NCBI RefSeq assembly: GCF_019097595.1
Contig: NC_080734.1
Span: forward strand, 15,115,892-15,179,891
Direction: 5' to 3'
DNA: 64,000 bases
Source of the DNA: Hemibagrus wyckioides
Taxonomy: Eukaryota > Chordata > Actinopteri > Siluriformes > Bagridae
Made by a program: the position numbers and the translations under genes. Under the pieces are notes generated by a model. It saw nothing but the letters and a program-made list of their open reading frames with translations. It was not told the origin of the DNA and searched no databases. Below are positions 24,950 to 39,593 of the stretch, in pieces (positions within the stretch are counted from its first letter, which is position 1; every line of letters begins with the position of its first letter).

Positions 24950-25810
24950 CTAAGCTGGTCTGTTGGTGCCTGGATTTTCCAGTGCATAAACAAACTCCAA
25001 GTTAGACCAGTATGCACCATTTTGAAGAACCATTTTGACCCATTTTATCCACACCACACTGGCTCTCAGTAAAATTCCTCTTTGATAAGGAAATGCTACT
25101 AATGACCTATAAATCACTATGGTCTTATCCCACAGTACCTTAACTTTTGATTTATTATAATCCACCACATGAGTCACTGCTTTGTTCGGAAGGCAAAAGA
25201 AAGTTCTTTATCTGTACCTAGGATAATAATAAAAAAATACTGCAGGGGGCAGAGCATTTTCCTTCAAAGCCCCCAGCTTCAAAGTTTCCTTTTAATATAT
25301 GACTCAGACTTAAGTCTAAGCTGAAAGCCTACTTGTATAATCAGGTATTTCGTTAAAGAGGTTCATTCTTAGAGAGGGGTGCAGATCTAGGGACTCGTAG
25401 GCAGAGAGAACAGTGATGTTTTGTCATTAGAAATGGAAGTCTGAAACATAAGGATGTCAAATGTATATATGTGTATGATGTTATGTTAGGCTGATGCTCA
25501 TAGGTTACTCAAAAGCTTCTGGTTACTCAATTGCACTTGATATATACAGATATAGAAAGGAAATTATTTATAATCACACTGTCTGGTGTCACCCAGATGA
25601 GGAAGCGTTCGCTTTTGAGTCTGGTTTCTCTTACAATTTCCTCGTCATATCATCTCAACGAATCTGTTGCCTCTGGGTTGCTCATTACGGATAAAATAGA
25701 ACTGAAATTTTAAACCTTTTAAAGATTTTTTATTCCTGTAAAGCTGCTTTGTGACAATATTGAAATATGTTGAAAGCGCTATACAAATAAAGTCGAACAG
25801 AATTGAACTG
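24950..25810 (+). pseudogene. Decayed non-LTR retrotransposon 3' end
   Basis: From about 25050 a broken frame resembles the C-terminal part of a LINE reverse-transcriptase polyprotein (a segment like ACTGGCTCTCAGTAAAATTC, where intact copies encode a His-Trp-Leu-Pro-Val motif). It is followed at 25575-25690 by the CACCCAGATGAGG...TTGCTCATTA block and at 25734-25805 by CTGTAAAGCTGCTTTGTGAC...GCGCTATACAAATAAA. The last two blocks recur at 38584-38785. Multiple stops make it non-functional. Confidence 0.55.
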
Positions 25811-26879
25811 AAACGTAGCCAAGGTTTACTAACCAGTGAAGGGCCACTATGACACCCTGGTGACTGAGGATGATCCTGTTGTGGGAACATTCTATAAATA
25901 TATATATTGATTTAAACTCATACTTTTACTAGCAGTAGATTCCTACCAAGTAAGATAGAAGACCAGCCATATTATTTAAGGAGTCAGAATGCATCATGTT
26001 TTTGTGGTGCTGATGAAGGATTTCATTCGGAATGTGTCTTAGAGAAAGTAAAATATCATTTTCCTCTATTATATTCGTTCAATTGAATGAATGGACGGAT
26101 AGACGCAGGACTATTTGTAGAGGTCTATTACCTGAAGGAGAGTTGATTGTGTTATAAAAGCAGTAAATTCTGCCAGCTTTGAAAAACACTGGCAATAAGT
26201 AGTCTGGGAGCCTAAAGAGCCAATTTCATTGACTCACTAAAAGGAGATGGAATTTCCATCACTGGTTTGTACATTATTTAGGTAGAGTAACACATTGACA
26301 GAACACAAAAATGGAAATAACTCATAAATATAGTAATACAAGAGTGCGTGTGTGTGTGTGTGTGTGTATGAGTGTGTGTATACATCCACTCTGCATACAC
26401 TGCAGAGAAACCCAGATCCAACATGATGCAATGATTTGTACCCCTGAGAAAGTCACGATGGTCTGACAAGCAGAAATCATTATGGATTGTATTTCAAGGA
26501 TTTATACTCCATACTTAACTTTGACAGCATGAAATACAATATTTCTGATTGGTGGCTGGCTGGAAGCCCTGATTTGAAACTTGTAAAGTTTTTCTTTGAC
26601 GTCTCGTCAAAATTTTATTGCAACATGCTCTGTAGCTGGGTTACACCATCGAACTTTTGTTCTTCAACTATCTGACTGGACTAACAACACACAGCAACAC
26701 ACAACAACACAAAAATTTCAATGAGTCTTCTCGAAAATGACATCCTCATCTGAACGAATGCTGCTCTAACTAAATAATAGATGATTCTCCTTCGTTAGAT
26801 TGGCCTAACAGAATGCTTGTGTATCTAAACAGTTCCACAATCCTCTATTTGTCCATTAAATATTCCTAATTACAACCGA
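25811..26879. other. Intergenic, no gene seen
   Basis: Unique sequence with a GT array at 26347-26366. No supported gene. Confidence 0.45.
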
Positions 26880-27235
26880 GTTTCCTTTATGTTACGTTAT
26901 TATATCCCAGCCTGGCAGCCCTGCTGTAACATTTATTACTTTTGTCACAAGAGAGCAATTTTCCCAGTGCAGACCTATCTTTGTATGCACATGTGTGCAG
27001 AATTGAGCATTAGCATGGTGCAGCTAAAGGTCGGCTTATCAGTGCTCGTTCTGCGCTAATTTCAGCTTCCTGCGGCTTTATTCCTCTCCACTGGCTAAGT
27101 AAATACTAATGCTAATTCACTGAGTGATGCTGATGGAGCTTTGTCTGTGTGTCGGCCACTCGGTTTAATTAGCCTCTCAACAGGTTTGTTGTGTGTAGGC
27201 TAATAATATGCTAAGCTGCTCTCTTAAAAAAGTTC
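26880..27235. other. High-complexity noncoding stretch, possible conserved element
   Basis: Within repeat-rich surroundings this 350-bp stretch lacks tandem repeats and mobile-element words. It has evenly mixed composition with repeated GCTAAT/TTAGC homeodomain-like words. That is the look of a conserved noncoding regulatory element, but without alignment this is only a suggestion. Confidence 0.2.
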
Positions 27236-27961
27236 TCTTCAGTTAGTGGCTTCACCAAGAAAACTTCTTTAATTAGCTTTGCTGGAATTAATCAGCACTT
27301 TTTTTTCCCCCCACTAGCTTGGTAACACAAGTGCCTACACAACTAAGTTCAGTACACTGAAAATTGAGTTTTTAGTTGTTTTTTTTAAGCTTAGTGATGT
27401 GTAGTGTGCAGAAGAAGGCAGAGAAGGCGGAGAAGGATTCACACACACACACACACACACACATTTCTCTCAGCGTATAGACATATCAATTCTTTATCAC
27501 TAGCCAAGCTGTTAATGTCTGTGAGCATTAGCTCTGTCTTTAAAATTTCCTCATTGTATTCAAAAGTCTAAAATTCATTTGACGTGTGTGAGGCACGCTA
27601 CATGTGGAAGCTACTCTTCAATTTTAAGCCTTTAGACTGAGCTGTGTTAGTTTCCTGATAAAATATAAAGCATGCTGCCCTGCATGTTGAAAGTAAGAAG
27701 TGTGGATAAAAAGCGTGGTCTCAAGGCTTACCTGATCTACTGTGAGTCCAGTTTGAATGTGGAGATACGTCCTCACACTAGCCTGAAAAAATATCTGTTC
27801 ATTTGCAAAAGGCCAGAAAATAGTTATGAAATTTTCACACAATATAATGTGAAAAATAAAAAGGCACAAATGTTGTATTCTTTTTTTTTCCACATGTATT
27901 TTATTATTTTATTTTCATACATCCAGTGATGTGGGTTAAGAACTGTCTAAATCAATGCACA

Positions 27962-28005
<44 letters not shown>

Positions 28006-29729
28006 AGGTCTTATTTGTTCGTAGCAGAAAAGGTCAGTGATGTTATTTTTAATAAGAACAAATTACAAGCACTGCAAGAAGGGAAAAAAATGAGCTGCTT
28101 ATCATTGGAGTACATTTTCTCTGTCTGTGGTTATGTTATGTATATTCGATATACAGTACATAGATCCGGCAATCTTTATTTTGAAAGCTTTTTAACGTAA
28201 AGCCACAAATCAGTAACCTGTACTTGACTTCCCATTCACGCCACATTCCCGTGTCCTTAAGAGAACTGAGCCGCAATATTCCTGAAAAGAGGCTTGATAA
28301 CAGTCCCAGTCACAGGTGTTGTTGCTAATCAAAGGCATTACTAATTTCTGCCAGATTTTGTCACCGAAGGAATCCCCTCATCTGTCCAACCCTTCCTCCA
28401 AAGCCAGTTCTTACAAAGACTTGCATGCCAATCCATTCCACCAACCTGTGGGCATCCATTTAAACCAACATGCCAGTACACACTAACTTCATTAGACACA
28501 TCAAAAACATGAGCCCACGTGTCCTGCCTTCATTCTTATAGGCAATCTCTCCGTCTTTCCACACTTTTCAATCCATATGCTGTGAAATTTATTTGGAATC
28601 ATAGTCTACAGTGATTGAACTGTGCAGCATGTAGCTGCATAGCAAAATGTTTGGATGGTTCTAGTACTCATGGGTAAAGCTAGTACAGTATGTGAGCACT
28701 ATTTGGTTCTATGAACTTTAAAATCCACCATGGCTGGTAAAAATCACTGAGAGAATTTTTTGTGTATTTGTCGATGCATATTGAAACCATCCAAAAGCAC
28801 AAAATTATGCATGTGCACTATATTTCTCTAGAGCCTTCTTATATGTTTGAAAGTAATGGCCATTCAATTCAGGGGGTTATTTAGGAGTTTGTGGAACCAG
28901 AGTTATAGACAGTGTGCATTCTAATTCACCTTTTCTAACCACCAGGAGCCTTTAGAATCATCTGGATAACAAATATCACATCAGCTTGACACAACAAAAA
29001 AAACTAATTGGGAAGATGTTAGTGCTTATGTCACTGGATGGATGATGTTGACCTTCTACAAGTGCCTAGTGACCTCCAAATAGCAGCACAGCAGATTTAG
29101 AGGACGACAAGCTTCTCATAAAGAAAGGGCTGGTCACTAGGTTGCATTTGGACCACAGTGATGATGTCCAGCACAGGAACAGCACCAAAGGTTCATAATG
29201 GCTACTACAAGAAACACTGTCAGGCTTGTGATGTTGATTTTTCTTCCTGTGCATGACTTACAACCTTGATAACCTTGATAAAATATTTGAATTGTCCAGA
29301 TCCAATAGTCAAGGAGAGGAAAACAAACATTTCCACCAGTTGATGAGGAGTTGCGGAGGAGAGTCAGAAACTGGCAGTGACCATTGCAAAAACTCAGAAC
29401 AGTTAGGTAATGGATTCTGTAGTAATATACAGTAAACAGTAAATAATAAAACAGTGCATTATTAATATAATCCTTTGGTTTGGTTTGGTTGTCTAACATC
29501 CACAAGGACAAGATTCTGTTGGTCTGTTTGAACGCTACATATTAACAGTGCACATCACCACCAGTAACATCATTTGTAGCTTTAGATCTGACACACTGTT
29601 GTCTGGCTTTTTGATCTTTTTGGGCCAAAATGGTTTAGACCTTTTTTCTCTTTCAGCTGAACACTGAAAGTCTGTTTTTATGCACCTGTCTAGTGTTTAT
29701 TCTTTTCAATGAACATCCTGATCTGTCCA
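27236..29729. other. Intergenic, no gene seen
   Basis: Unique AT-rich sequence with a CA array at 27439-27462 and a GA array at 27967-27998. No supported gene. Confidence 0.45.
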
Positions 29730-29838
29730 GGGTGTACCCCTGCCTTTCGCCCTATGTGCGCTGGGATAGGCTCCAGCAGACCACCTTGACCCTAATTAGG
29801 AATAAGCAGGTATAGACAATGGATGGATGGATGAACAT
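29730..29838 (+). repeat. Non-LTR repeat 3' end with GGAT tail
   Basis: CTGTCCAGGGTGTACCCCTG, then CTGGGATAGGCTCCAGCAG, then TAAGCAGGTATAGACAATGG and a GGATGGATGGATG terminal run: the standard 3' end of a fish interspersed repeat. Same family as 38335-38580. Confidence 0.7.
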
Positions 29839-31440
29839 CCCCCAGTTAGGTGTCCTTTGAGTTTTGACAAGAGTACATGAGATGGAGGGAAAGTGGTGGG
29901 CCTTTCCAGGTGATGTTATTTAAAACCCGGTGTCAATTGGAGCATCTCTTGCATTTTGAAAAGATGCAAGATTTTCGAGTGAAAAAGGTATAGTAGTGCT
30001 GATGATAAATTGCAGAGCTTCTACAAATAATACTGGCAAGTCTGGTAATATAATATCACCAGACACCAGTGACATTTACTCTGATTTTTACAAGTCTGCC
30101 TTCATGGAATGCTGCCTGGTCAATTGATTGATTGATTTACTGGCTAATAAGAGATGAGCTTGGGCCAGATTGGGCAGAATACAAAGTCACCTCAGAGTCA
30201 TTTGACAACCAAGCTTTAATAAGCAGTTCTCACACTCTCAATGCTGAAGTGGTCATTAACAAAAAGCCAGTATTCAGACCTCTTTTCAGAATGGCACTGT
30301 GCATAGAAGGGGTCTTAAGGGACTCTAGCATAAGGGGGAGATCACACCCTGGGTTCTTGGAGAACTGTGGCAGATGGAAGCATCATGAATGTTTAAAAAA
30401 GTCTGTAATAAGTTTGTCAGCCCTTAGAGATATGCCATCCACAGTAGTGTGAAGCACTATACTACCTCATAATGACAGGAACTTGCTGCTGTCTCTCTGC
30501 AAAATAGCTCCCACCTAAGGGCATTCAAGGGCTGTGTAATAATTGCATTTATGAGTGTTTCCTCATTTCGCAATTGAACGTTGCAATGCTTTAGACTACT
30601 AGGAAAAGGAGCAGGTCGTCATAAAATAACGAGCATCTCTGTAGCCTACGGGAGGCAGCACACTTATGCCTCTGACCACAGGTTCACCAGTGTGACCTAG
30701 TCTGTGGCTACATAATTAACACAATTAACTGTCTCTGATGTGTTATATGCAGTGGATATATAGGAGAAAAAAAAATCTCACACACTCTTATAATGGTAAG
30801 TGTTTGTGATGCAAAAAAATAAATCATGTCAGAACCTTTTCTACCTTTGTGAAATTGCACCCTAAGAATCATTGTAAGGAGGGGGGGGGGGTAATTAATG
30901 GTCTGATGCAGTCGGCACCCAAACATTGTTTTGACTGGGTGGAATCCCATCGGCATCTGGAAATGTCAACGGCAGGTATACAGCCAAGGCGACCCTGCTC
31001 GCAAATTATTGTGTTAGAAAAAGCATGTGATGCAAAGCTTGGGCACAGTGCAGTAGAAAGCTTAACAGTGCTACAGTGCTCTCCATATAATCCTTGCACT
31101 GAGGCACAGTGAAATTCCCGGTGGCTGCTGCTGTGTAGAACTGGTTGCTCTGAGCTTCTCATTAGCCTCCAGTCCAATCCAGGCCATCGCTCTCTTGAGG
31201 ATAGCTGTCCCATACTGTTTGGAGCCTGCCAACAGTACATGAGAGCTGGTAAATCAGATTCGCTTCCAGTAGCTGCTTAAGCCGAGGCTGATTGAGGTTC
31301 AACTGTCGGTTCAGAGTCAACTGGGAAATGTCTCCCTGATGCAGCTACCCATAGCATGAGACTTTTGGGCTCGGAATCAAGATTGTTCCTCTGTGAAATG
31401 GCCAATGACAAGGTGGCAGATACATCGCTGGTGTTCATCC
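29839..31440. other. Intergenic, no gene seen
   Basis: Unique sequence. A 106-codon frame at 30132-30452 has no recognisable product. A G10 run lies near 30882. Confidence 0.4.
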
Positions 31441-31625
31441 CTGATTTTCAGAGGGCTTAGACATTGGTTACCTGAGAATGAATTCTGTATCAAGACTCTT
31501 CTCTTTTGTGGCACCTGGGAGGTGGAATGAACTTCCTCTAGATGTCTGAACAGCTGAGTCAACTAGCAAACGATGTCTAAAGACCTACCTCTTTTTTAAA
31601 CCACTTAAACTAGCACTTAACACCT
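31441..31625 (+). pseudogene. LINE C-terminal fragment
   Basis: ATCAAGACTCTTCTCTTTTG, GGCACCTGGGAGGTGGAATG, GATGTCTGAACAGCTGAGTC and AAAGACCTACCTCTT occur in the same order as in the longer copy at 39258-39375. Frame broken. Confidence 0.65.
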
Positions 31626-33529
31626 TAAAAAAACATGAACAACGTGTGTTATTCTGGAAAAACGTGCCGCTGTAGAATCTTGTTAGAGGCCCGCTAGTCA
31701 TTCGACAATGGGCGCTGTCAAAGATGATTAATTTGAGAGCAAAAATGGCTGTGAAACTAATTGAATCACTGAGCAAAAACAAAACATTTTTTAACTTTCC
31801 AAACTTTAACAATGAAAAATAAATAAATAAATAAAAAAACGGAAAGGAGCTTGACTCGAATCTCAGTCTGATGCCAGTGATCTAACCCACAAGAGTAAGC
31901 TAGCAAAGAGTGGTTAAGCCATGACTCGTTAGCCCCACTATTTATTGATACTGGATAAATGCAGGGCAACCTGTTCCTACTTGAATGCACCTCTTAATGG
32001 AGCACACTAACTTTCCCAGCTTAGCAATGTGAGCATGGAATAATGAGGGAAACCCACTCAAGTACGTTAGAGGTGAATATCCCAGGCCTGGGGTGCATCT
32101 GAAGGCAGATGATGTGAGAAAAGGAGCTCAGCCCTGCCCTTGGCGATGAACTGAATGTCACGCAAATTCATGGAACGTTTCCTAGTTAACACTAAAAATG
32201 ATGGGAGCCTTTGGGCAACTTTGGAGCTGAGGTTCCCTGTAGCTCCAACTGTAGTCACAAGCTGTTACTCAGCTCTAAAAAAAAAAAAGGCAAAAGGGTG
32301 AGAAGAATAAAGATGCAGATAGCCATTGAGGATGGTCATTTATAGCTAAATGCTAAGTCATGTAGTTGCCACATGACTTTGTGGTAAAGGTCTCGGTGCA
32401 CACTGGAAGGTAGCCAGGTGAAACATGGCCCCTGGTGCTATTTGCGGTGAAATTGAACTGTACTTTATCATTCATACTCAGGGTTTCCTTAAAGGTTTTT
32501 TAGATTGTTGATGGTTCGAGCCCTCAGAGGTGTAGGATGGCTGTGTTTGTGCTTTTGGGCAGAGCTTTTTCAGCGCTCTGTACAAACAAGAAAAATGATA
32601 GTGGTCAGCTAAACACTGAGCCTGAAATCTGCTTAAGTAAAATTCCTCTGATTCCCAGTGCACATTCTACTTTTTCCTCCTTATTTATATTATGCAGAAT
32701 TTTCATGCAACACCATTGTTCAGCACATTTCAAAGAAAATAGCTTAAAAAAAGAAGTGCTTTTGATGATTCTGGCTATTTTCAATATAAACAGAGCTTCG
32801 TGTTGCGCTTCGCTGAGAGGCTCAACTGCTCTAAATATGAACAGTGTGTTTCAGAGAGGAGATGAAAGCCGCGTCTGGCCGTGTTTTCCTGAGGCCTGCA
32901 TGGAGAATGGAAGAGCTGTGCATGTTTTAGGACAGCAGGCTGCGTCACAAAGGTCAACTCCATCTCATTAGAAGAACAGCTTTGTGCTGTGGGGCAGTGG
33001 ATGAACTTTAAAAATGCTGTTTTATTAATGAGCTACATACTGTCCCACTGGAGAGGCTTTTATCTTTAACCAAGCTGATTAGAGAAGAAGTGATGGGACT
33101 TGGGAAAGGGGGGCAAGGAAGGCATGCATATTACATGGATATGGACACACTGTGCAGGACAGAAATCTAATCTGAATCATTTTCAAATTGTTTTTGTTAC
33201 TTCTTGTTGTTTGAGACAAAATAACTTCATTTCATTCGAATCGTAACCCAAAAACCACTAATACGTTCTGTCGTAACCCAAAACAGCTAATACATACTGT
33301 TACTGGGCATCTTTTAAACTCAAATGGGCTTTTCATTAAATCTAATCTAATTGTTTTACCTATATTAGTTGTTGAATATTAAGGAAATGTTTTAGTATAA
33401 ATAACAGATAACAGACGTGACATTAGCTTTTGAAAGATATCAGGTTTTTATAACTGCATAAATAATGTTCTCTTTTAGATTCCATGGTAACTGTACATTA
33501 AGATTCTTTAATATATATATATATATATA
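31626..33529. other. Intergenic, no gene seen
   Basis: Unique AT-rich sequence ending in a TA run (33510-33529) at the Tc1 target. Frames near 32537-32971 on both strands are chance. Confidence 0.45.
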
Positions 33530-34774
33530 CACTATATTGCCAAAAGTATTCGCTCACCCATCCAAATAATCAGAATCAGGTGTTCCAATCACTTCCATGG
33601 CCACAGGTGTATAAAATCAAGCACCTAGGCATGCAGACTGTTTTTACAAACATTTGTGAAAGAATGGGTCGCTCTCAGGAGCTCAGTGAATTCCAGCGTG
33701 GAACTGTGATAGGATGCCACCTGTGCAACAAATCCAGTCGTGAAATTTCCTCGCTCCTAAATATTCCAAAGTCAACTGTCAGCTGTATTATAAGAACGTG
33801 GAAGTGTTTGGGAACGACAGCAACTCAGCCACGAAGTGGTAGGCCACGTAAACTGACGGAGCGGGGTCAGCGGATGCTGAGGCGCATAGTGCGAAGAGGT
33901 CGCCAACTTTCTGCAGAGTCAATCGCTACAGACCTCCAAACTTCATGTGGCCTTCAGATTAGCTCAAGAACAGTGCGCAGAGAGCTTCATGGAATGGGTT
34001 TCCATGGCCAAGCAGCTGCATCCAAGCCATACATCACCAAGTGCAATGCAAAGCGTCGGATGCAGTGGTGTAAAGCACGCCGCCACTGGACTCTAGAGCA
34101 GTGGAGACGCGTTCTCTGGAGTGACGAATCGCGCTTCTCCATCTGGCAATCTGATGGACGAGTCTGGGTTTGGTGGTTGCCAGGAGAACAGTACTTGTCT
34201 GACTGCATTGTGCCAAGTGTAAAGTTTGGTGGAGGGGGGATTATGGTGTGGGGTTGTTTTTCAGGAGCTGGGCTTGGCCCCTTAGTTCCAGTGAAAGGAA
34301 CTCTGAATGCTTCAGCATACCAAGACATTTTGGACAATTCCATGCTCCCAACTTTGTGGGAACAGTTTGGAGCTGGCCCCTTCCTCTTCCAACATGACTG
34401 TGCACCAGTGTACAAAGCAAGGTCCATAAAGACATGGATGACAGAGTCTGGTGTGGATGAACTTGACTGGCCTGCACAGAGTCCTGACCTCAACCCGATA
34501 GAACACCTTTGGGATGAATTAGAGCGGAGACTGAGAGACAGGCCTTCTCGTCCAACATCAGTGTGTGACCTCACAAATGCGCTTCTGGAAGAATGGTTAA
34601 AAATTCCCATAAACACACTCCTAAACCTTGTGGACAGCCTTCCCAGAAGAGTTGAAGCTGTTATAGCTGCAAAGGGTGGACCGACGTCATATTGAACCCT
34701 ATGGATTAGGAATGGGATGTCACTTAAGTTCATATGCGAGTCAAGGCAGGTGAGCGAATACTTTTGGCAATATA

Positions 34775-34777
<3 letters not shown>
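33530..34777 (+). mobile_element. Tc1-like DNA transposon, full length (copy 2)
   Basis: A 1248-bp element flanked by TA, with the same inverted ends as copy 1 (TATTGCCAAAAGTATTCGCT within the first 20-25 bp). The final base of the right end differs from the consensus G. It sits inside a TA microsatellite on both sides. It carries one intact transposase gene and is inverted relative to copy 1, about 28 kb away. Confidence 0.95.
33664..34695 (+). CDS. Tc1/mariner transposase, 343 aa, apparently intact
   Basis: DDE transposase like 3940-4971. The frame is open from 33580, but the conserved [10 protein letters not shown] start at 33664 gives the family length of 343 residues. The N-terminal half holds the paired-like DNA-binding domain and a GRPR AT-hook-like motif (59-62). 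Catalytic residues are D154 (SDESRF), D245 (QHDCAP) and E280 (NPIEHLWD), DD34E. The glycine-rich GGGGIMVWG box at 189-197 is typical of the family. About 15 substitutions separate it from copy 1, several at arginine codons changed by C-to-T or G-to-A transitions. No stop or frameshift is present. Confidence 0.94.
   Translation: MGRSQELSEFQRGTVIGCHLCNKSSREISSLLNIPKSTVSCIIRTWKCLGTTATQPRSGRPRKLTERGQRMLRRIVRRGRQLSAESIATDLQTSCGLQISSRTVRRELHGMGFHGQAAASKPYITKCNAKRRMQWCKARRHWTLEQWRRVLWSDESRFSIWQSDGRVWVWWLPGEQYLSDCIVPSVKFGGGGIMVWGCFSGAGLGPLVPVKGTLNASAYQDILDNSMLPTLWEQFGAGPFLFQHDCAPVYKARSIKTWMTESGVDELDWPAQSPDLNPIEHLWDELERRLRDRPSRPTSVCDLTNALLEEWLKIPINTLLNLVDSLPRRVEAVIAAKGGPTSY

Positions 34778-34806
<29 letters not shown>
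34778..34806. repeat. (TA)n microsatellite at transposon edge
   Basis: TA run directly continuing the target duplication. Confidence 0.9.
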
Positions 34807-34808
<2 letters not shown>

Positions 34809-34983
34809 TAAAATATCAATAAAATCACCTTTTGGAAATAGGTTGGCTTGACCTCGTCATGTCAAAGTGTAGATCTTTAACTGCAATCGCTCCCTTCACT
34901 CCAGGGATTGTGAAAGTATTAAATTGAAACTTTTTCATCGGGTTCTGTGCATGTGTGTGTGTGTTTGTGAGAGAGTGAGAAAA

Positions 34984-35024
<41 letters not shown>

Positions 35025-35413
35025 TGATAGCAGAATGGAGGTGGATCCAGGATTAAGCACAGATGGCTGCTGGGTCAGAGACGATGCAGGCCAGATGGTC
35101 AGGTGGGTAAAATAAGAGTATGCACACACATACACACAAACCCTTGCGCACATACTGACACACACACACACACACTTGTGCACATACTGACACACACACA
35201 CACACACACACACACATCGTGATTCCTCGGTTGCCTTCTAACATTTGGAAATAATCAATATAAAGCATTATACAGTGTAATAGAATAAGCAGTGAGCTTC
35301 TTTGACTCCACACCAGAATGCTCTTTCATTTTGTATGGATTATTTTCCTGTGAAATGTTCATATGCCTTCTTTTAGACTCCTGTCTTTCACCTGAGAGAA
35401 CTGTGCAATTCAA
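34807..35413. other. Intergenic with microsatellites
   Basis: A GT/GA compound tract at 34949-35022 and CA arrays at 35123-35216. No gene. Confidence 0.6.
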
Positions 35414-35725
35414 TCACATTCGGTTCTTGTTTATGAAGCAGTCCTGTGTATCTTTTTGTCAGCATGTTTAGAGTTATTGTCCTCTTACAAGGTGAACCAG
35501 TATCAAGGTCTCAAGTATTTTGCAGATTGGAACAGGTTTTCTTCTTGGATTCAGAACCTTGCCATCAAACCAGTGCAGTTATTCAGCCACTGCTAATGCA
35601 AAGAATCCTCATAATGTGATGATACCACCACCATGCTTCACTATATGGAAGATATGCTCAAGGGTTTATCATCATTTTGCAGCTTGCAACAACAAGGAGC
35701 ATGAAGACCAAAAACGCTTCACGTT
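35414..35725 (-). pseudogene. Decayed Tc1-like transposase remnant
   Basis: On the plus strand the words CAGTATCAAGGTCTCAAGT, TTTTGCAGATTGGAACAGG, TTTTCTTCTTGGATT and ATGATACCACCACCATGCTT follow, in reverse orientation, the order of a Tc1-type transposase core (intact copies read CCACCACCATGTTTCACTGT). All frames are broken and no inverted ends are visible. Confidence 0.55.
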
Positions 35726-38334
<2,609 letters not shown>

Positions 38335-38580
38335 CTAGGTTTCCTCCGGGTTCTCCGGTTTCCTCCCACAGTCCAAAGACCTGCTTCTAGGCTGATTGGA
38401 GTCTTTAAATTGCCCGTAGTGTGTGATTGCGTGAGTGAATGAGTGTGTGTGAGTGTGTGTGCCCTGTGATGGGTTGGCACTCCGTCCAGGGTGTATCCTG
38501 CCTTGATGCCCGATGACGCCTGAGATCGGCTCCCCATGACCCGAGTATAGATCGGATAAGTGGTACAGACAATGAAATGA
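38335..38580 (+). repeat. Non-LTR-related interspersed repeat
   Basis: GGTTTCCTCCGGGTTCTCCG, CCCACAGTCCAAAGACCTGC, GGCTGATTGGAGTCTTTAAA, GCCCTGTGATGGGTTGGCAC, CGTCCAGGGTGTATCCTGCC and GATAAGTGGTACAGACAATG form a nearly full copy of the fish repeat seen in part at 29730, 9915 and 45885. It joins directly to another repeat at 38584. Confidence 0.75.
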
Positions 38581-38790
38581 AATGTCACCCAGATGAGGTT
38601 TCCCTTTGAGTCTGGTTCCTCTCAAAGTTCCTTCCTCATGTCACCTTATGGAGTTTTTCCTCACCTTTGATCACCTCTGGTTTGCTCATTAGGGATCAAT
38701 TTCAAATTTACAACTTTTAACCTGAATATACTGTAAAGCTGCTTTGTTAATAGACATTATAGCACTGTACAAACCGAATTGAATTGAGTG
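38581..38790 (+). repeat. LINE 3'-tail block
   Basis: GTCACCCAGATGAGGTTTCC, CTCAAAGTTCCTTCCTCATG, GGAGTTTTTCCTCACC and CTGTAAAGCTGCTTTGTTAA, the same blocks as at 25575-25805, ending in an AATTGAATTGAG tail. Confidence 0.65.
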
Positions 38791-39020
38791 GGACGCCATC
38801 ACAGAGTTCCATTAAAGCCCTCTTGGGCACAGAAATGCTGAGTAAGTAGGAACGAGGTCACTATAGATTCTGTGATTGAGGATAAAGTTAAGTAAATAGT
38901 TTTGTCTTCAGGGAAGCACTTCCACATACAATCCCTACAAATTTGCAGGATAATTCAAAATGTGAGACAAGCATGAGGTCAAGAAACAAGCAATGGTTAT
39001 GGTGATGAACAGACAAAGAT
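38791..39020. other. Intergenic, no gene seen
   Basis: Unique sequence between two retroelement fragments. Confidence 0.4.
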
Positions 39021-39593
39021 ATCAGATAGACTACAATAATGGAAAGGCTTGATTTCTGCTACAGCACTGCTACACTCCCTCTACTGGCTTCCTGTAGCGT
39101 CAGATTTACAACACTGATGCTTGCCTATAAAACCAAAAACAGACCAGCACCCACTTACCTCCAGGCACTTATCACACCCCGCATTGCACCACGCTTGCTC
39201 CGATGCTCCAGTACTGCTTGACTGATTCCACTGTTCCTCAGGGTGCAAGAAAGGCATGCATCAAGACTCTTCTCTCTTCTGGCACCTACAGTAGGTGGTG
39301 GAACGATCTTCTCATAGATGTCCGAACAGCTGAGTCACTGACTGCCTTCAAACGATGTTGAAAGACCTACCTCTTCCTAAAGTACTTAAATTAGCACTTG
39401 AAAACTTGGGGGGAAAAAAAAAACCCTTGTGTTGTGTCTGCTTTTCTTGCTACAGGATTTTTATACCCATGGTATGCTTAATCCATGACCTAGTGAACCG
39501 GGATCAGGATTTATTCACTGATAGAGACTTCAAAGCACTTCTGTAAGTCACTGTGGAGGGGAGAGTCTACTAAAATGCAGTAAATGTAAATGG
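39021..39593 (+). pseudogene. LINE 3' end: reverse-transcriptase C-terminus and tail
   Basis: A short frame at 39039-39221 encodes LMLAYKTKNRPAPTYLQAL followed by ITPRIAPRLLRCSSTA, matching the C-terminal region downstream of the reverse transcriptase in fish non-LTR elements. After a stop, matching segments continue in other frames (the CTCTTCTGGCACC and TGTCCGAACAGCTGAGTCAC regions). The element ends with the tail AAGTCACTGTGGAGGGGAGA then GTAAATGTAAATG. It is truncated at 5' and disabled. The tail is the one the SINE copies share. Confidence 0.7.

Noticed and set aside
30132..30452. 106-codon frame as a small gene
   Set aside because: No recognisable family, splice context or codon signal. 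This length is expected by chance in 64 kb.
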